From: Panax quinquefolius
Lineage: Eukaryota; Streptophyta; Magnoliopsida; Apiales; Araliaceae
Assembly (NCBI GenBank): GCA_020205615.1
Contig: CM035153.1
Span: 100,709,735 to 100,773,734 of the forward strand
Reading direction: 5' to 3'
DNA: 64,000 bases
The notes under the pieces were generated by a model. It ran no database searches. It saw only the letters and a list, made by a program, of their open reading frames with translations, and was not told where the DNA came from. This document shows, one piece after another, positions 48,116-61,336 of this stretch. Both the position numbers and the translations under genes were made by a program. The first letter of the stretch is position 1. The number at the start of each line of letters is the position of its first letter.

Positions 48116-49977
48116 GTTGGTTATAAACCTAGGGTAGATTTACCTTAGACTAATAACCGCAGTGATTAGAATAAGATCTAACTCACATAGAGTTAGTGTG
48201 TCGGTAAGATTCAAAGACGAATCTCGGTGAGTTATAAAGATACGGGGTTCCTTAACTCTGATAATAAAGGTGAACAGTAGTGATGAATAGATAGAGTCTA
48301 AAAGACTAAAAGTACAGTGATAGGAGATCGTAAAACAAAACGATCAAGATATAGAAATGAATCGTAATATATACGATGAGATCACCCGTGATCCGATAAG
48401 GTTATAAAGTATGGAAGAATCAATCGATGATTGGAAAGTTACAATGAAGATGTCAGTGTAAGTTGTACTATGAAATTGTACTATGAAAACTCATGAAAGA
48501 GTTATGAATTATGAATACTGGATTAAATGAAATTCAGACATGAATTGGGGTTAAGATTAGGTGGGGATTTCAATTGAGGACTCATGCTCAAGAATCGAGT
48601 TGTATGATGATTCCTTGTATGGGCGGGGAATTGTACTTGGTGTAAAAACTACTTAGTTTCGACATTGATAATCATTGAAATGTTGTGTCGTATTATTTGC
48701 TATATGCATGTTAAGAGGGTGATTCCTTTCTCATGTGTATAACAAATAGATAGGTCATAGTAGAGAATATAGGGTTAAGTACGAGTTCTTAAAACTCATA
48801 CTTATGTGACATTATTGATTCATAGTTATATGAAGTGTTTATGAACCCCTCAGCGAATGGACGCCAAAGGTCTGACTAGGGTAAGTTCTTAAACTCATAT
48901 AATTGTGGCCTGGTTATGAACTCATAAGTGTGGTTTGACGAACTGGGTATAGTTGTGTGTGACTGGAAAATGGAGGATTTTAGGAACAGATAGATTGTTA
49001 AGTAAATGATTATTAGTGGAGGCATTAGGTTTTCCTAAACTCTTAGCTATGCTAAACTTCAAAAATTTTGACATCAAGCAAAATACGCACTATGTGCTTT
49101 TAAAAAAAATGTAGACTCGTAACCATTTTTGAAACGGTTTAAAAGTACGATCTATGCTTTACTTATTTCAAATTTAGACGCAAAATGATTTGAAATATCA
49201 AAGTTATTTTATTTATCACTCATGTACTATGTAACCTGGTGCAGAGATGATAAAAATGTGATGGAGTTGTAAATACAGGAATACTTAGTGTGAATTTGAC
49301 CTAAAGTCGTTATTCCACTATTGTATGATGTGTTATGACAAAGTCAAACGATGATGGCATCCTCAAACGGACTGTTAATACAGTACGACATCATGACGTC
49401 ATTCTCAAAACTGTTTTCAAAATTTAAATTTTTCCAACGGGGTTTGGCTACACCTAAATAATTCGATTGAGTTGAATTATTGATATGAGTCTATGCTATT
49501 CGATTAAGCTAGACTAATGTTATGAAAACTCTAAGTGTTCATTGAAAGAAATTTCCCGAACCAAATTGTTTTGGTGCGGAATCCTATGATAATACTGAGG
49601 TGAACTATGTTGTTTGGATAAATAATCCAATCAAGTAGCGTAAGTATTCGCTAGACATGATTAATACGTTATGCATGACGTAAGAGTACGATAGGCTAAT
49701 CACCTAAAGTACTAGTAATGGTAGTTTACCTTCTTCATGATTGTAAACCTACTGTTAACCTTTGTAAGGGTAGATTACCTTTTCTTAATGGAAATAGGTA
49801 GCGGTAGTAATACCTATAAACCTCGATGAGTTTCATGGTCTATATGACCCCTCAGCACGATTTGAAAACTTTTACTCTTCTGAGTAGTGTATTGGGTAGC
49901 ATGTGATGATGTGTATGAATGGTATATAGCGCATGGTATAATGAGTAAGGTGTAAGGTAAATTTCGGGGACGAAATT
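48116..49977 (+). other. Noncoding interior of the LARD-like element
   Basis: I see no protein domain. The 3' part (49963-49979) contains TTTCGGGGACGAAATTT, a wording that also ends the Tekay internals. So it probably derives from an autonomous Tekay-like parent that has lost gag-pol. Confidence 0.7.
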
Positions 49978-49991
49978 TTTAGAAGAAGGGG
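49978..49991 (+). other. Polypurine tract of the LARD-like element
   Basis: AGAAGAAGGGG lies just before the LTR start TGTGACAACCCG at 49996. Confidence 0.7.
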
Positions 49992-49995
49992 TGAA

Positions 49996-52900
49996 TGTGA
50001 CAACCCGAGAAATTAGACAATTTATTAAAATCTTAAATGATTGATTTAAGATCAAATAATAGACCTAGACAGAGAATAAGTGTATGCGTTTAATGTTTTT
50101 GGGGAGGAATTTTGAGGATTTTAAAATTCTGAGAAGAATTTAGGTGAATTATTCAGGACTAAGTGTATATATGTTTATGTTATGTGAATATGGTATTATG
50201 TGTGCATAGTATGGGGTTCAAGGTCAAGGGTTCACCGGATAAATTATAATAGCCACAAACTCTAAGAACCTCGACGTTAAATTAGAAAATCCTAATGATT
50301 GATAAGAAACCCTAGAAATCGGTTCTTGAAACCCTAAGTTCAGTTCCGGGAATTTAAAACCCTAATCCAAAATTTTAAAACCCTAGATTGGGGATGCAAA
50401 TGCTGGTATAAGGTTGAAACGTTATTAAATTATAATTTAATTAGGGAAAACCCTAATGATTCACTTGAAACCCTAATTGATTATTAGGAAACCCTAATAC
50501 CAAATCCGGGAACTCTAATTTCAGATTATTGGTAATTTGAAACCCTAATTTGGGAACATAACGGAGAATTATAATGCTTAAGTGCTATTAATCATAATAT
50601 TAATTAGGGTAAAGCTTGATTAGTTAGCAAACCCTAATTTCAGAATTTGGAACCCTAAATTATTGATTAGAAACCCTAATTTATAATTAGGAAAAAAAAC
50701 CTGTTTGTTAGTTTAATAACTTTAATGTTAATTAGGAAACATTAATCCTAATTTTCAAGTTATAAGAAAACCCTAATCTAATTAGGAAATCTAATTTCTA
50801 AATTAGAAGTATTATTTTTCTATTTTTTTAACTCTTGGGTTATAAACCCTAACGTACAATTTTGACCCTAATTGCTAAATTAGCAATTTTAATTAAGAGA
50901 TAATAATCCTCAATAGCAATATTGAATTTCGTGATTTGGAAATCTTGTTATAATTATAGAATCCTAATTGCAATTTAGAAAATATTAAATTTCTATTTTT
51001 GAAACCTAAATTGGAATTATTAGAAATCAATTTGTCAAAACCTAAAGGGTTAAACCCTAAACCCTAAGGGTTGAAACCTAATGATTATGGGAAATTACCA
51101 AGTTGCCTTGCACTTTATGAGCCAAAAGACCAAACTACCTTTTCTAATATTATATTGAGATGGAGTGTAGATCTAGCCCTAGTAAATGGTTGGTAACCAA
51201 CCCCAAGCTAGCCATGTGCCTATATCTCTCAAAAATCAGATCTCATTGCCACTTAGCATCAATTGTGACCATAGATTAAAAATCTAAGAGCTTTAAAAGT
51301 AGGACAAAGCTTACTTTATTTTTCATTTGGGCCAAGTCCATTTTCTCCCTTCCATCCAAATTTCGAGAGTGAAAGTGAGTGAGAAACAAAACCAAAGTCA
51401 GCCTTTAGCTTGCCAGGATCAAACACCAAAGATCAGATTCAAAAATTGAGCATTTATGAGGTATAAACCCTAATTCTAGAAATCCTTAGATCTGATGTTT
51501 GATGTTGTGATTTTATGTTTAAATGTGTAGTGTGTAGTATATCTTAGTGATCTGGGTTGTAATATCACAGATCCATAACACTTAGATGCTCGAAATTGAT
51601 GTTTTTAAAAATCTGGAAATCTGGAAAAAAGTGGCTTGACAGCCGAATGTCAGAGCCCATAGATTCATATGTGTTAGTTGTTTGTTATGTTTAAAGTTAT
51701 AGATCTATTCTATGTTGTAAGATCTTTGCTTTTAAACTTGAATCAAGCCTAGATCGTGTATAGATCAAAAGTTATTAATGGTCAAAGTACGTTGACCGAA
51801 CACAAAACCTGTTTCTGGAAAACCCAGAAAATTTTCAGGAAACCCAGAATTTCTGACAACATTTTGCAGGCACTATATCTTCCTGTAATTTGTTATTTTG
51901 GTTATCTTGTTGGTTAGACATTATAGATTGGTATGTAGACTATACACTAGAGTCCTTAGAATACCCAGATCATGTGTAGGATTCAAGTTATTGAGGGTCA
52001 AACCTGCGTTGACCACCAGCTTTTGTAGAAATCTGGAAAATCAAGATTTCTAAAGAACACAATTTCTGTCAGAACTTTGACCGTGTCATAACCTATGGAT
52101 TTGTTGTTTATGGACTGAGATCTTGTTATCTCATTGTTGTTTGTCATGCGTACTACGGTTATAAACCAAGAAACAAGAAAAATAATTACCAGAACACTTT
52201 GTAATTTTAGCTCAAAAGTAGACACACGAACTGCCTTGGGTTTCTGGGTTGCCCAAAAAACCCAGGCATGTCCTGACAAGCATTTTGATTGCCCAGATCT
52301 AATTGTGTGTTTGTTTTTTTGATTTAGAAACGGGTATCTAGTTGTAGTGTTACATATTATCTACAAGATCATGATTAGAAATTTCCCAGAAACAGTTTGT
52401 ATCGAAATTTAAGGATGGTCAAACATGGCATGTTGATCACGAAGCTGTCAGTGTTCTTGAGGCTCAAGAACACCAACAACGACGGATTTGTCGCATAAAC
52501 CCCTATAGCGACACTTAATTTGAAAATATAGAAATTTATTACTATTAAATAGATAAAATGGTTTTAATTATTAAAATACATAATAAATTTTGAAAAATTA
52601 TTTTAAAGCTTGAAAAATAGTTTTAATTATTTTGAGTATATTTCAAAAAAATATTTAGTATTTTTGGAATATAAAATGAATTTATTTATTTAATTATTAT
52701 ATTAAATAAATTATTTAAAAATGGTTTTAATTCAGCGAAAAATCATGAAAAATTATATTTTGGTGTTAGAAAATATTTGAAGTTATTTTTGATGACTTTT
52801 AATATTTTGTTATAAATTTTATTAATAATTTATTATTAATGGAAATTAATTTATTTAATAAATATATTAAATAAATTATGGGAAAAATAAATTAATAATT

Positions 52901-53602
52901 TAAAAATCATATAAAAATGATTCAAGTGTTATAAAAATATTTTAAGTTATAAAATATAACTTTTGATATTTTGTCGTGAAAATGTTAATATTTTAATATT
53001 AATATTAATTATCTGGATAATGGATTTGATTGTTTAAAATCATAGAAATATGATTTTAAGGTATTAAAAATACTTTGATATATTATAAATATATTATAAT
53101 ATTATGTTATGATTTTCATTAATATTTGTTATTAAATAAATATTAATGATTAAGGAATTATGTGGTATTTAAATACGTTATTATTGATTGAAAATCGTGA
53201 TAAATAGTAATAATTACTTGAAAAATTTTATAAGTCTTTGAAAATTATTCTGACTGATAATATGATTGTCTAAGATATTGTTTAGTGTTTAGGTAGAGTT
53301 TAATTGAACTTAAACTCGATATTCGTCCGACTAAACCGTCGGGATGATAGAATTTTGTCGGTTCCAACTCAGACTTAAATAGTTTGACTTGATGTTATGT
53401 CTTATGTGATGTATAGACTGATAAGATTATGTGGTAATGTGTTAGGTTATTTTATACTGTGATGATAATATTCTATTGTTTGGAGATTGATATTATCTAT
53501 ATTAGGTCTTCGGATAAAGCTAAGTTATATTTCGTAACGGTAATCAACAGTGCATGCAAGTTTTTCTTAACTCTACTAAGAGTGTTTCATTCAGTTATGC
53601 TT
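49996..53602 (+). repeat. 3' LTR of the LARD-like element, left part
   Basis: It starts TGTGACAACCCGAG and runs to the copia insertion. It includes the full upstream part missing from the 5' LTR, among it the telobox cluster at 50300-51080. The last 115 bp of the LTR lie at 61337-61451. By comparison with the 5' LTR, about 441 bp are absent at the copia right edge. Confidence 0.88.
50300..51475 (+). repeat. Telobox (AAACCCTAA) cluster in the 3' LTR
   Basis: About 15 copies of AAACCCTA(A/G) lie between 50305 and 51070, most followed by TT or TG, one more at about 51463, and a double copy with CCCTAAACCCTAAGG at about 51052-51069. A chance 9-mer count would be far below one. In plants AAACCCTAA is the telobox, bound by telomere-repeat-binding factors and found in promoters. 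Confidence 0.85.
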
Positions 53603-55457
53603 TGTTAGGTTAGTAATATTCAAGAACGCAATCAAATTGCAAAAATAATGCGGAAACATGTAAAAATCAGAGTTTTAAAATTTTACAAACCATAAACCCG
53701 GATCACCCTTTATGCACAATTATTAATTAAACGAAAAATTGAAGAACAAGAATCACACCCTTGAAGATCCGAGCTTCCTCAGGTACAAGTTCACCTCTAA
53801 TTCTTTTCGCGTTCAACTTGAATCCACCGGGTTTGGTTTCTTCCTTTGATCAACATTAGCCACCCAAGTGTTTGGCCTCTAGAGGTGATCCACCAAGGAA
53901 TAATAAAGATTCAAGAAAATGGGTGGTTAGCTAAACCCTAGTTTTTCTATCTCTATAGAAAAAGAGCGTACTCTCCAACTCTTGAAATAACGTATCTTTG
54001 ATATCTGATATAAGACCCTTCTTATATAGATATCAAGTAACCCTATGAAAATAAGGTATTATTTAATTAAACTCTTTTAATTAAATGTGCTCCCTAATCT
54101 TATTAGGGATAATTAATTAAACTCCTTTAATTAATTTTTCCTCCTAATCCTATTAGGAATAAATGAGAGTACTTATATTAAATTAATTCCTAAACTCTTT
54201 TAGAAATTAAAATAATAATAATTGTAATAATATTAATAAGACTCCTCTTATTAATTTATATTTAATATTTCTAAAATATTAAATAATAAATATTAAGCTA
54301 TTTAATTTATTCTATCACCATAGATTAAATTAAATATACTTAACATATTATTTCGATTATGCCATTAACTTCTTAAATAATTATTCTTCCTTTTATGGTG
54401 TGACCCTTTAGGTTCTCCATATATAAACCTAGGTTGTGAATAAATCAATTAGAACAATTCTAATCTTATTTAAATAAATAAATTAAACAATTAATTTATT
54501 TAAATAAATAATATTTATTCTACAATAGGGATAAGCCTCCCCTAGCGATCAACGACTTTCCGGATAATATAGATTTCAACATTAATCATAAAAGAACCTT
54601 TGAGTAAATAGTTACCGTATAATTCAATCCTTCCACCATACAATGTCCCAATTAAATATAAGACATGGAATTACTTGTCAAGTCTTATTTTATTTAATTA
54701 TATGTATTTCGACTCTTAAATGCACAACTCAAATAATGCAAATTAGAAACTCCTTTCTAATTTCATTACGCTTTAACCAAGGACTCTTTGGATTGTCATT
54801 TATCAAATCACATAGGACATTTCTCTTCTTTTAATAGAAGTGGTAGATTCTTTATTGATCATACATTATCTCCATGTACAATTTATTATACCCAAGCATA
54901 CCCTTTGATATACCCTAAGGGTCTTAAGGAATAAGTCAAAGTATAACTCACCATACACAAGATACTATGATGATCTCAAGTCCAAGAATCAATTGTACTA
55001 CTATCACTACAGGAATTCCTATTGACAGGCAAGTAAAACTCCATTAGGTATTCCTTTGCGAGCCACGTTCAGTGAACTTATTCTCCAATAAGCACCTACA
55101 TACTTGCTTTAGTGTCTCCACACAAATGATCATGAGATCAATCATCTTCATCCAATGAGCAAGCAACGTATGTACCAATCTATCTGGATTCACTAATCCC
55201 CAATTTAGTAATCCAATGATTGGGAACTATTTTAGTTTTAAGCTTTCTAAGAATTTAGATCTCATTAGAATGATCATCATCATTATTCTAAAAGCATTGC
55301 TTAAAACTATGGGTTTATCACATATTATAAAACAGCATCATGTAGATAATTAAAAGCCTTTAATAAATTAATACTTTTTATTAATAAATGAATAAGATTG
55401 TTACAAAGTATATGCTTTATCATCAAACATGATTGGCTTGTGTGCATACTACTTTCA
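53603..55457 (-). repeat. 3' LTR of the copia element (left, complete)
   Basis: 1855 bp. It begins TGTTAGGTTAG on the plus strand and ends TACTACTTTCA. On the minus strand this is TGAAAGTAGTATGC, preceded by the polypurine tract GTGGGAGAT (55459-55470). It holds AATTAAACTCCTTTAATTAA inverted-repeat units at 54060-54140. No gene. Confidence 0.85.
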
Positions 55458-55699
55458 ATCTCCCACTTGCACTAAAGCCAATCGTCATGGTATCTCATAC
55501 TCTTCTTCTCTAAGTGACGATTATCCTGCTGTTGGATAAGCTTTAGTTAATGGATATGTAATGTTGTTCATGAGAGTCCACTATCTCTATAGTGATTTCC
55601 CATCTTTCAATGATTCTAATAATCAAATGAAAGTGCCACAACACATGTTTAGATCCAAGATGAGACTTAGAACTATTCCAAGTTCTGTAATGAACTTTT

Positions 55700-56470
55700 A
55701 ATCCAAACAATCAACTTGCAGCTTCATTTATAGCTATATACTTTGTCTTTATCACTAAACCAGCAACCTTTTGCTATTTGGAACCTTTCAAATTCACTAC
55801 ACCATTGTTCAAGGTAACACTTTACCTTAAAGTGGATTTTCGGTCGTCTTGGTCTGTCTGAAAAACTTGAGTCTTTAAAGCCCTCTAGTTTTACTTCAGA
55901 CCCACCATGTATGCTCACATCCTTAGTGCCGGTTAAGAACTTTAAGATGTTTTTCACTGTCTTATAGTGATCTTCTCCAGAATATGACTAATCAACATTA
56001 GATCTTGTATATTTCATTGCATACATGATAGTCACTCATGCGATCTCTCTTTTCAGGAGTCTGTGGGGACTATAAAGGGAGATACACTCCATAGCTCATC
56101 AACATGAGACATATCTTGGAGTTTTCCATGCTAAACGACTTTAGCATCAAATGAATATACATTCCTTGGGTTAAGTTGAGCATCCTTTTAAATCTATCTA
56201 TATAGATTTGCATCCCCAATAATGATACTCTTCCTAAATCATTCATGGAGGATTGTTTAGACAACTTTATCTTTACTGATTGTAGCATTGGTATGTCATT
56301 CCTTATCCGTAGTATATCAACATATAGTACTAGGAATGTCACGATGCTCCCACTGACCCTTTTGTACACACTATGTTCATTCCTATTTTTGATAAAATCA
56401 AACTCTTTTGATTGCCTCATCAAAACGAATGTTTCATATTTGAGAAACTTGCTTCAATCCATTTCTCTGA
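55700..56470 (-). pseudogene. RT and RNase H of the copia element
   Basis: The frame 56423-56070 has the RT catalytic region IVTFLVLYVDILRIRNDIP, where the usual YVDDI has lost one Asp, then a MQIYIDRFKRMLNLTQ segment. The frame 55957-55724 has MKNILKFLTGTKDV and EVKLEGFKDSSFSDRP, the start of copia RNase H. Frameshifts and stops separate them. The loss of an active-site Asp makes activity unlikely. Confidence 0.85.
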
Positions 56471-57720
56471 GTGTCTACAACACTTACCTCATCGTATGTA
56501 ACTGGATCATCGTCTTCTATGATGTGTACCTCATCATCATCATCTATGATGAATCCATACCTCCCAAGTATCTTCGGTACTATTCCAGATTTACGATTCA
56601 GTTGTGGTACAATAGGTCTATCTACAGGTTCCTCTTATTTGACTTATAGTGTTTTGTGGATCATGAACTCTTCAAGATCTATTATCCTCCCACTAGCCCC
56701 TTTAATGATAAACACCTTTATCTTAGAAAGCGCGTGGTGTTTCGCAATAAACACCTTTTGCTATGTAGGATTATAGAACATATGCCCTAAACTTACTTTA
56801 GGATGTCCCACAAATCTGTACATGTCAAATTTTGTCCCAAGCTTATCCTTTGAAACCTTTTCACATAAGTTGGACAACCCCTTATCTTAACATACTTAAG
56901 ATTAGGAATCCTCCCCGTCCATAACTTTTATGGAGTCTTGGGGCCGGATTTTGAGGTTACCATTTTCAGAGATATGCAACCATTTCTAGGACATGATCCT
57001 GAAGGATCTTTGGAATGTCGGTAAAATCATTATGGATCGCATCTATGTTCAAATAGGTGCGATTTTTCCTTTCGGATACATCAATCAATTATTATGTATC
57101 GAGAGGCGTCCATTATGAGAAAACCATTTGAGATGATCTAGAAACTTATTTCACAAGTATTTATTCCTTGATCTAATCAAAGAATCTTAATACATTGTCA
57201 ATTTGTTTCACTTCTGAATTCTTTGAACCTTTCAAATAATTCATACTTGTATTTCAGCAAATACACACATTCAACTCTTTGAATGATTATCTCCTTTTCT
57301 TATACTAATTTGTTCAATATGCAAAATTATTTTCATGTAAGTCAAGTATACAAAATTTATTAAGTAATATTCCGCCTCTATACAAAACATTATTATTATA
57401 AATAGAACAACAATTGTTCTTAATTATAATACCAAAGATTTCATTGTCCAACAATAAAATGGAAATAATATTTTTAACAAGAACTGGAATACAATAACAA
57501 CTTATTGACTTAATAGATTTGCCCGTAGGCATTGCTAAACTATAAGTTTCTATGGCTAATATCGTGAACCTTTGCTTCATTTCCCACACATAGGATTACT
57601 TACCTTGTTTAACTTTCTACTTACCTTGGTCCCTTCATAAATCTATATTTATGATAACCAAAGTCGGTATCCAATACCCAAGTAGAACCTTGACTTAAAG
57701 AAAAATTTATTTCAATCATG
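56471..57720 (-). pseudogene. Degraded integrase-to-RT part of the copia element
   Basis: Minus-strand pieces include an acidic segment (IIDDDDEVHIIEDD) near 56520-56560 and a stretch with NRKSGIVP near 56600, typical of the variable linker between integrase and RT in copia. The integrase core could not be read clearly; 57000-57700 is heavily interrupted. Confidence 0.6.
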
Positions 57721-58560
57721 AACAAAAGCGTATTATGTAGAAACTTCACTAAGCTTCTTTGGTTAGCCTCTGCAAGATTCTTGCAGTTTCTTTCCAGTGT
57801 CCAGGCTTATTGCAGTGGAAGCAAGCTCATTTGCTATCCGTGTCGCTTTTGTTCTTATTATCCTTTGTTTATGCCTTTCTATTTACCTTCTTTGAATCGT
57901 TCTTCTTTTGGAAGATCCTTTGGCCCCTACCAAGAAGACTTGATCTTTCTTGGTTGAAAGTGACTCTCAACATTTTTCAATATGTTAAGCAAATCGACTA
58001 AGGCGATATCTAGCTTGTTCATATGAAAAATTCACAACAATTGTGAAAGGAGTCCGGAGTGAGTGTAAGATCAAATCTTGGCTCAACTCTCCATCCATGA
58101 CAAAACCGGTTGTCCTAATTGATCAATTAAATTGATTATGTTAAGAACTTTTGTCTGCATACTATAGTGCCATTAGCCGTTCTAGATCGGAAGAGCTCTA
58201 AGATATCTCGATATCTATCGGTCTACTTTCCTCACCATCAACTACTTGATGTGCGGGAATATAGTAGGAGCATCCATAGTTTCATCTTGTGTGAAGCTCG
58301 TTACTCATGGATACGAGCATGATGCATTGAGCCAATCGCATGCATCATCTTGCCACTTTCTAAAAGTAGCAATCTCTTCCTCAGAGGCATTATGCGCAAC
58401 CATTGCGAGGATAGGCGTGTAAGGACATAAGATAACTTTTCACTATGAGAACTATTCTCAAATTCCTTAACCAATCCCTTTAATTCATCGGTTAATTTAG
58501 CATCTAATATGCTTCGCAGATGATAGTAATTTTAGACATTGTAAAATTACAGTAAATGAA
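57720..58560 (-). pseudogene. gag of the copia element
   Basis: The minus strand near 58500-58430 reads LDAKLTDELKGLVKEFENSS and SEKLSYVLTRLSSQ, and near 57840-57780 a zinc knuckle CFHCNKPGHWKE whose last Cys is lost. The order and wording fit copia gag. Several frameshifts and stops occur. Confidence 0.7.
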
Positions 58561-60481
58561 TTTGTAATTAACAACATTTTAACATACATTCTTTTATTAA
58601 TTACCAAAATAAATTAGGTCTTGTTTTAAATTGGTATCTCCCACTATTTTCTTCAAACTATATTACCCTCACTTAAATAGTTCGACAAAATCTAATTAAA
58701 GATTTGCTAGTAAGAATAAGGATCCCATTTCAAATGTATATAGCCTTGTGGTGACACAACAAACTATATATAAATAAATAGGTAGACAACTTTTGTCAAT
58801 TACATCAACTATGCAACTCCTTTTCTTTTGCCTCTTAGATTATTTTGATCAAGTGGTGGCACATCCGAATCAAAATTATCCAAGTTAAGTCCAACCTAGC
58901 ACTCCATATATTCAAAAAATAAAAATATAATCCTTGTGGTGACACAACAAAACAATATTGTTTAATTTTCTTTATAAGCATCAAATGTGATAAATTAACA
59001 TCTTAAATACTTAATACTTGCCTTGTGGTGACACAACAAACTCATATTAAATATTTAATACTCTATTAATTTTATCATGCTAGAAGGCGACGTTCGATAT
59101 TCCAAATATCTTTGAACGCTTAGGACTTAATATAAAAAAAAATTTAGGGGTTTGTAATTAATTTGTCTCATCTTGTTTAGCGCGCATGCACATATATATA
59201 TAAAATACGTGTCATATTAATTAACATGCGAAGCATGTTTGCATAATATATAATATATATATAGTATAAGCATGCACATATAGAATACTATATTCTACTC
59301 GTATTGATTATGGACTTTTATTTTAGTTTGGTTCACTAGAGCCACCAAGTGAACCAAAAAGGTCAAACCCTAGGGGTGCAAGAATTAATATTTAAATATA
59401 ACTATTATATTTAAACCAGGCCTCCATTACAAACAGGTCTTCAAGCGCTCCTTGCTCTTTGATCTCTAATTCTTCAAAATTTATTCTTACTATTCCTATT
59501 ACAAAACTATTTAAAATAAATAGAAACCTTGATCAGCAGTCAAGGGGAAGTACATAGGAGGAAGATAGAATTTACATTAAGAAAAATTACAGAAGACGAG
59601 GTACGCAGACCCCATTTAATAAAACCCATACAATCATGCATCTAACTAAAATAAAATCCAATCACATTGGTCAATAGTCCATAATCAATCCTATTTATAA
59701 TCATACACATCATCATATGCATTAATAAATAACATTCATCTCATGAATAATAAACATTCAATATATATATTGATATCATTTAATGGGCAAATTTAGTTAG
59801 CATAAAAACTAATTTTGAATCAAAATAAACTCCTTTATTTTAATCTAAATTTAAATCAAAATAAAACTATTTTATTTTAATTTATCTAATTTTGAATAAA
59901 ATAAATTATTTTATTTTAATCAAAATCTTTAATCGAGAATAAACTCCTTTATTTTAATTAATTATGGAATCCAATTCCAAGAAAAAAAAATTTATTAAAG
60001 GAAACACGGATTTTCTTTCCTATTCACAAATAAACTCCTTTATTTTGAATAATATGAAATCTTATTTCATATCTAAATAAACTCTTTTATTTAAGGAAAT
60101 TAGGATTCTCTTTCCTATTCACAAATAAACTCTTTTATTTTGAATAATATGAAATCTTATTTCATATCTAAATAAATTCATTTATTTAAAGAAACATAGA
60201 ATCCAATTTCAACTCTAATTAGTTATCATGAAATCTAATTCCAACTCTAATTAGTTAGCATGAAATTTAATTTTAAAATTAAAATAAACTTTATATTTTA
60301 ATATTAAAATAAACCTTTTATTTTAAGATTAAAATAATTTTTTTAATTATAAAATTATTTAGAATATTAATTATAAAATAATTAAAATTATTATTATATA
60401 TTAATAATAATATCTGTTCGACTTGTCCTCCAGGGCGTGAAACATGGCAGGATAAACTTTTGAAAAAAATTTAATAAGTGA

Positions 60482-60546
<65 letters not shown>

Positions 60547-60849
60547 CAATCTTGCAGATCACTTTTAAGAATAAATCAAGTCTCTGCAGATCACTTTTAT
60601 ATATAATCATTATATAAAGATATATTATATAAATCAAGCATAAATCAAGCATGTATCCCGATCCTTGCCGTGTGATCATTAAAGACGTCTAAACAGATTT
60701 AAGTGAATCACCGAAATCAAAAGCATTTCTAGTATTTTTTTTATTTTTTTTTAAAATTTATACAACAAAATTATGCCCAGTTAAATTGTTCTAAACACAT
60801 ATCAATATACATATCAAATTTAAACAATTAATAATTTTCATAAAAGTTT
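58561..60849 (-). other. Long 5' leader of the copia element with repeats
   Basis: About 2.3 kb with no gene. Three copies of CCTTGTGGTGACACAACAAA lie at about 58743, 58933 and 59020. AATAAACTCCTTTATTTTAA-type inverted repeats recur through 59826-60310, including an 88-92 bp tandem duplication at about 60017-60200. A (TA)n run of about 50 bp lies at 60493-60543. Confidence 0.65.
60493..60543. repeat. (TA)n microsatellite
   Basis: A (CT)n run followed by about 25 TA units in the copia leader. Likely length-variable. Confidence 0.9.
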
Positions 60850-60862
60850 GGCTCTGATGCCA
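60850..60862 (-). other. Primer binding site of the copia element
   Basis: On the minus strand TGGCATCAGAGCC follows the LTR end CCTAACA. One change from TGGTATCAGAGCC, the initiator-Met type. Confidence 0.82.
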
Positions 60863-60863
60863 C

Positions 60864-61336
60864 TGTTAGGTTTGTAATATTCAAGAACGCAATCAAATTG
60901 CAAAAATAATGCGAAAACGTGTAAAAATCAGAGTTTTAAAATTTTACAAACTATAAACCCGGATCACCCTTTATGCACAATTATTAATTAAACAAAAAAT
61001 TGAAGAACAAGAATCACACCCTTGAAGATCCGAGCTTCCTCAGGTACAAGTTCACCTCCAATTCTTTTCGCGTTCAACTTGAATCCACCGGGTTTGGTTC
61101 CTTCCTTTGATCAACATTAGCCACCCAAGTGTTTGGCCTCTAGAGGTGATCCACCAAGGAATAATAAAGATTCAAGAAAATGGGTGGTTGGCTAAACCCT
61201 AATTTTTCTATCTCTATAGAAAAAGAGCGTACTCTCCAACTCTTGGAATAACGTATCTTTGATATTTGATATAAGACTCTTCTTATATAGATATCAACTA
61301 TTAAATAAGGTATTATTTAATTAAACTCTTTTAAAT
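60864..61336 (-). repeat. 5' LTR of the copia element (right, truncated)
   Basis: 473 bp matching 53603-54085 of the left LTR with few changes. It stops within ATTAAACTCTTTTA and passes straight into the host LTR at GGGATAGTG. About 1.38 kb of the LTR end is missing. Confidence 0.87.

Larger units (their letters stand above)
53603..61336 (-). mobile_element. Ty1/copia retrotransposon, decayed, right end deleted
   Basis: LTRs at 53603-55457 and 60864-61336 share TGTTAGGTT and the following 400 bp. On the minus strand the order is PBS (60850-60862), gag-like with a zinc knuckle, then RT and RNase H at the far end, so the polarity is minus and the order is that of Ty1/copia. It sits in the 3' LTR of the LARD-like element. 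The right LTR stops at 61336, fused directly to the host LTR. Confidence 0.88.

Noticed and set aside
50300..51080. Telomere or interstitial telomere tract
   Set aside because: The AAACCCTAA boxes are spaced singly with other sequence between them. Only one spot has two in tandem. They lie inside an LTR.
45942..52279. Minus-strand ORFs of 75 and 93 codons in both LARD-like LTRs
   Set aside because: They are shared only because the LTRs are duplicates. The peptide shows no domain, and LTR sequence is otherwise noncoding.
56245..56776. Plus-strand ORFs over the copia region
   Set aside because: Antisense shadows of the copia RT region, which reads clearly on the minus strand.
57718..58001. 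Hydrophobic plus-strand ORFs near the copia gag
   Set aside because: Antisense of the copia zinc-knuckle region; the hydrophobic look comes from the complement of Lys-rich codons.
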